Part shown: piece by piece, positions 63,349 to 64,000 of the stretch | Position numbering within the stretch: position 1 is the stretch's first letter | How the letters are laid out: every line of letters starts with the position of its first letter | Origin: Clostridia bacterium | GTDB lineage: Bacteria > Bacillota > Clostridia > Oscillospirales > UBA644 | Reading direction: 5' to 3' | NCBI GenBank assembly: GCA_014872655.1 | Contig: WHHJ01000002.1 | Coordinates: 1-64,000, forward strand | Length of the DNA: 64,000 nucleotides | Position numbers and translations under genes: made by a program | The notes under the pieces: generated by a model | What the model was told of the DNA's origin: nothing | The model's input: the letters and a program-made list of their open reading frames with translations, nothing else | The model's database searches: none

Positions 63349-64000
63349 TTACTGTTCGGCTTTATCCGTATTTTCCGATTTTTCTTCAGAAGAAGTCGGA
63401 TTGTCCTTCGTCTGAGACTCTTTTTGAGCGTCGTCGAATGTTGATGATAATTCTTCTCCAGCCAAGATCTTTTTGAATTCTGCTTCGGATAATTTTTCGC
63501 GTTCAATCAAATAAGAGGCTACTTTTTCAAGCTGTACCTTGTGTTCGGTCAAAATCTGAGTCGCTTTGGCGTAAGCGTCGTCCAGCAGTTTTTTGATTTC
63601 GCTGTCGATCAGAGATTCCAGTGCTTCGGATGCGTCCTGATGTGCAGCTAAGTCTCTCCCCAGGAATACCTCGTTATGGTCAGAACCAAAAGACATCGGT
63701 CCCACTTTATCAGACATACCGTATCGGGTTACCATATTGCGGGCAATTTGAGTTGCGCGCTGAATATCATTGGATGCTCCGGTTGATACATCATGTAAAC
63801 AGATTTCTTCAGCCACTCGGCCGCCCAGCAGACCAACCAGTTCGTCCAGCATTTCATTTTTAGAAGAGTAATTTTTTTCTTCCTTTGGCACATAGTAGGT
63901 ATAGCCGCCTGCCAGACCTCGTGGAATAATTGAAATTTCATGCACCGGATCGGTGTATTCAAGGAAAGTAGACGCGATTGCGTGTCCGGATTCATGAATG
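63349..64000 (-). CDS. ftsH: ATP-dependent zinc metalloprotease FtsH, C-terminal part
   Basis: Membrane AAA+ protease. The window holds only the peptidase M41 domain and tail. The frame enters at the right edge with the zinc motif HESGH (about 63984-63998), continues with GLAGGYTYYVP, the LLGGRVAEE segment, the zinc-ligand Asp region STGASNDIQRAT and MVTRYGMS, and ends in a Ser/Glu/Lys-rich tail of some 35 residues. The AAA domain and membrane part lie beyond the window. Not a pseudogene as far as seen. Confidence 0.95.
   Translation of the reverse strand, partial: IHESGHAIASTFLEYTDPVHEISIIPRGLAGGYTYYVPKEEKNYSSKNEMLDELVGLLGGRVAEEICLHDVSTGASNDIQRATQIARNMVTRYGMSDKVGPMSFGSDHNEVFLGRDLAAHQDASEALESLIDSEIKKLLDDAYAKATQILTEHKVQLEKVASYLIEREKLSEAEFKKILAGEELSSTFDDAQKESQTKDNPTSSEEKSENTDKAEQ

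Noticed and set aside
63180..63506. A 108-residue minus-strand frame between the zinc-ribbon gene and ftsH
   Set aside because: It overlaps the ftsH end out of frame and crosses its terminator.

Overview
The window looks like a chromosome segment of a low-GC Gram-positive anaerobe of the class Clostridia, probably Oscillospirales/Ruminococcaceae-like. The evidence is the Firmicutes-type order yicC-remA-gmk-rpoZ-priA-def-fmt...rlmN-prpC-prkC-rsgA-thiN, the ctsR-mcsA-mcsB-clpC and hrcA-grpE-dnaK-dnaJ heat-shock operons with CtsR boxes and a CIRCE element, an [FeFe]-hydrogenase operon, two secreted proteins with type I dockerin-like tails, sortase-type surface anchoring, and a short SpoVM-like sporulation peptide behind a sigma-E-like promoter. 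The exact taxon cannot be read from the sequence.

Layout. (1) 1-8.2 kb is an accessory region whose codon use differs from the rest. It holds the C-terminal part of a large serine recombinase, a tRNA 3'-end-like fragment beside an inverted repeat, one giant wall-anchored protein with two metallophosphoesterase domains, and a broken N-terminal fragment of a second serine recombinase. A tRNA-Leu(GAG) marks the return to core sequence. (2) 8.6-20.3 kb is one long, tightly packed forward operon for nucleotide metabolism, transcription, translation start, rRNA/tRNA maturation and PASTA kinase signalling. (3) 20.4-24.5 kb carries a secreted beta-propeller/dockerin protein, an HtrA-type protease and long-form HPF. 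(4) 24.5-32.2 kb is on the minus strand: rsmD-coaD-coiled-coil protein-lipoprotein-serine hydrolase, a lone 122-residue protein, and an SDR/small membrane protein/flavoprotein group. (5) 32.3-39.9 kb is forward: an XRE regulator with operator-like palindromes and an ImmA-like partner, an Mrp-type Fe-S carrier, dnaG-sigA, a DUF3810 membrane protein and a second dockerin protein. (6) 40.2-44.8 kb is the CtsR operon, followed by a MarR regulator and a heterodimeric ABC exporter to 49.0 kb. (7) 49.1-50.6 kb is reverse: a CPBP-like protein without its catalytic residues, and trmL. (8) 50.9-52.9 kb has a small membrane protein and a MutS-like ATPase lacking mismatch-recognition domains; the spoVM-like peptide converges on it. 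(9) 53.3-58.0 kb is the HrcA operon. (10) 58.3-62.3 kb is a three-gene NAD(P)-linked [FeFe] hydrogenase operon. A zinc-ribbon membrane protein follows, and the window ends inside a reverse-strand ftsH.

Many promoters have close-to-consensus -35/-10 hexamers with exactly 17-base spacers, and most transcription units end in clear hairpins. No CRISPR array, rRNA, prophage or recognisable defence island was seen. The least expected items are the 24-codon spoVM-like gene, the dual-phosphoesterase surface protein between recombinase remnants, the catalytically degenerate CPBP protein, and the MutS-like ATPase paired with a small membrane protein.
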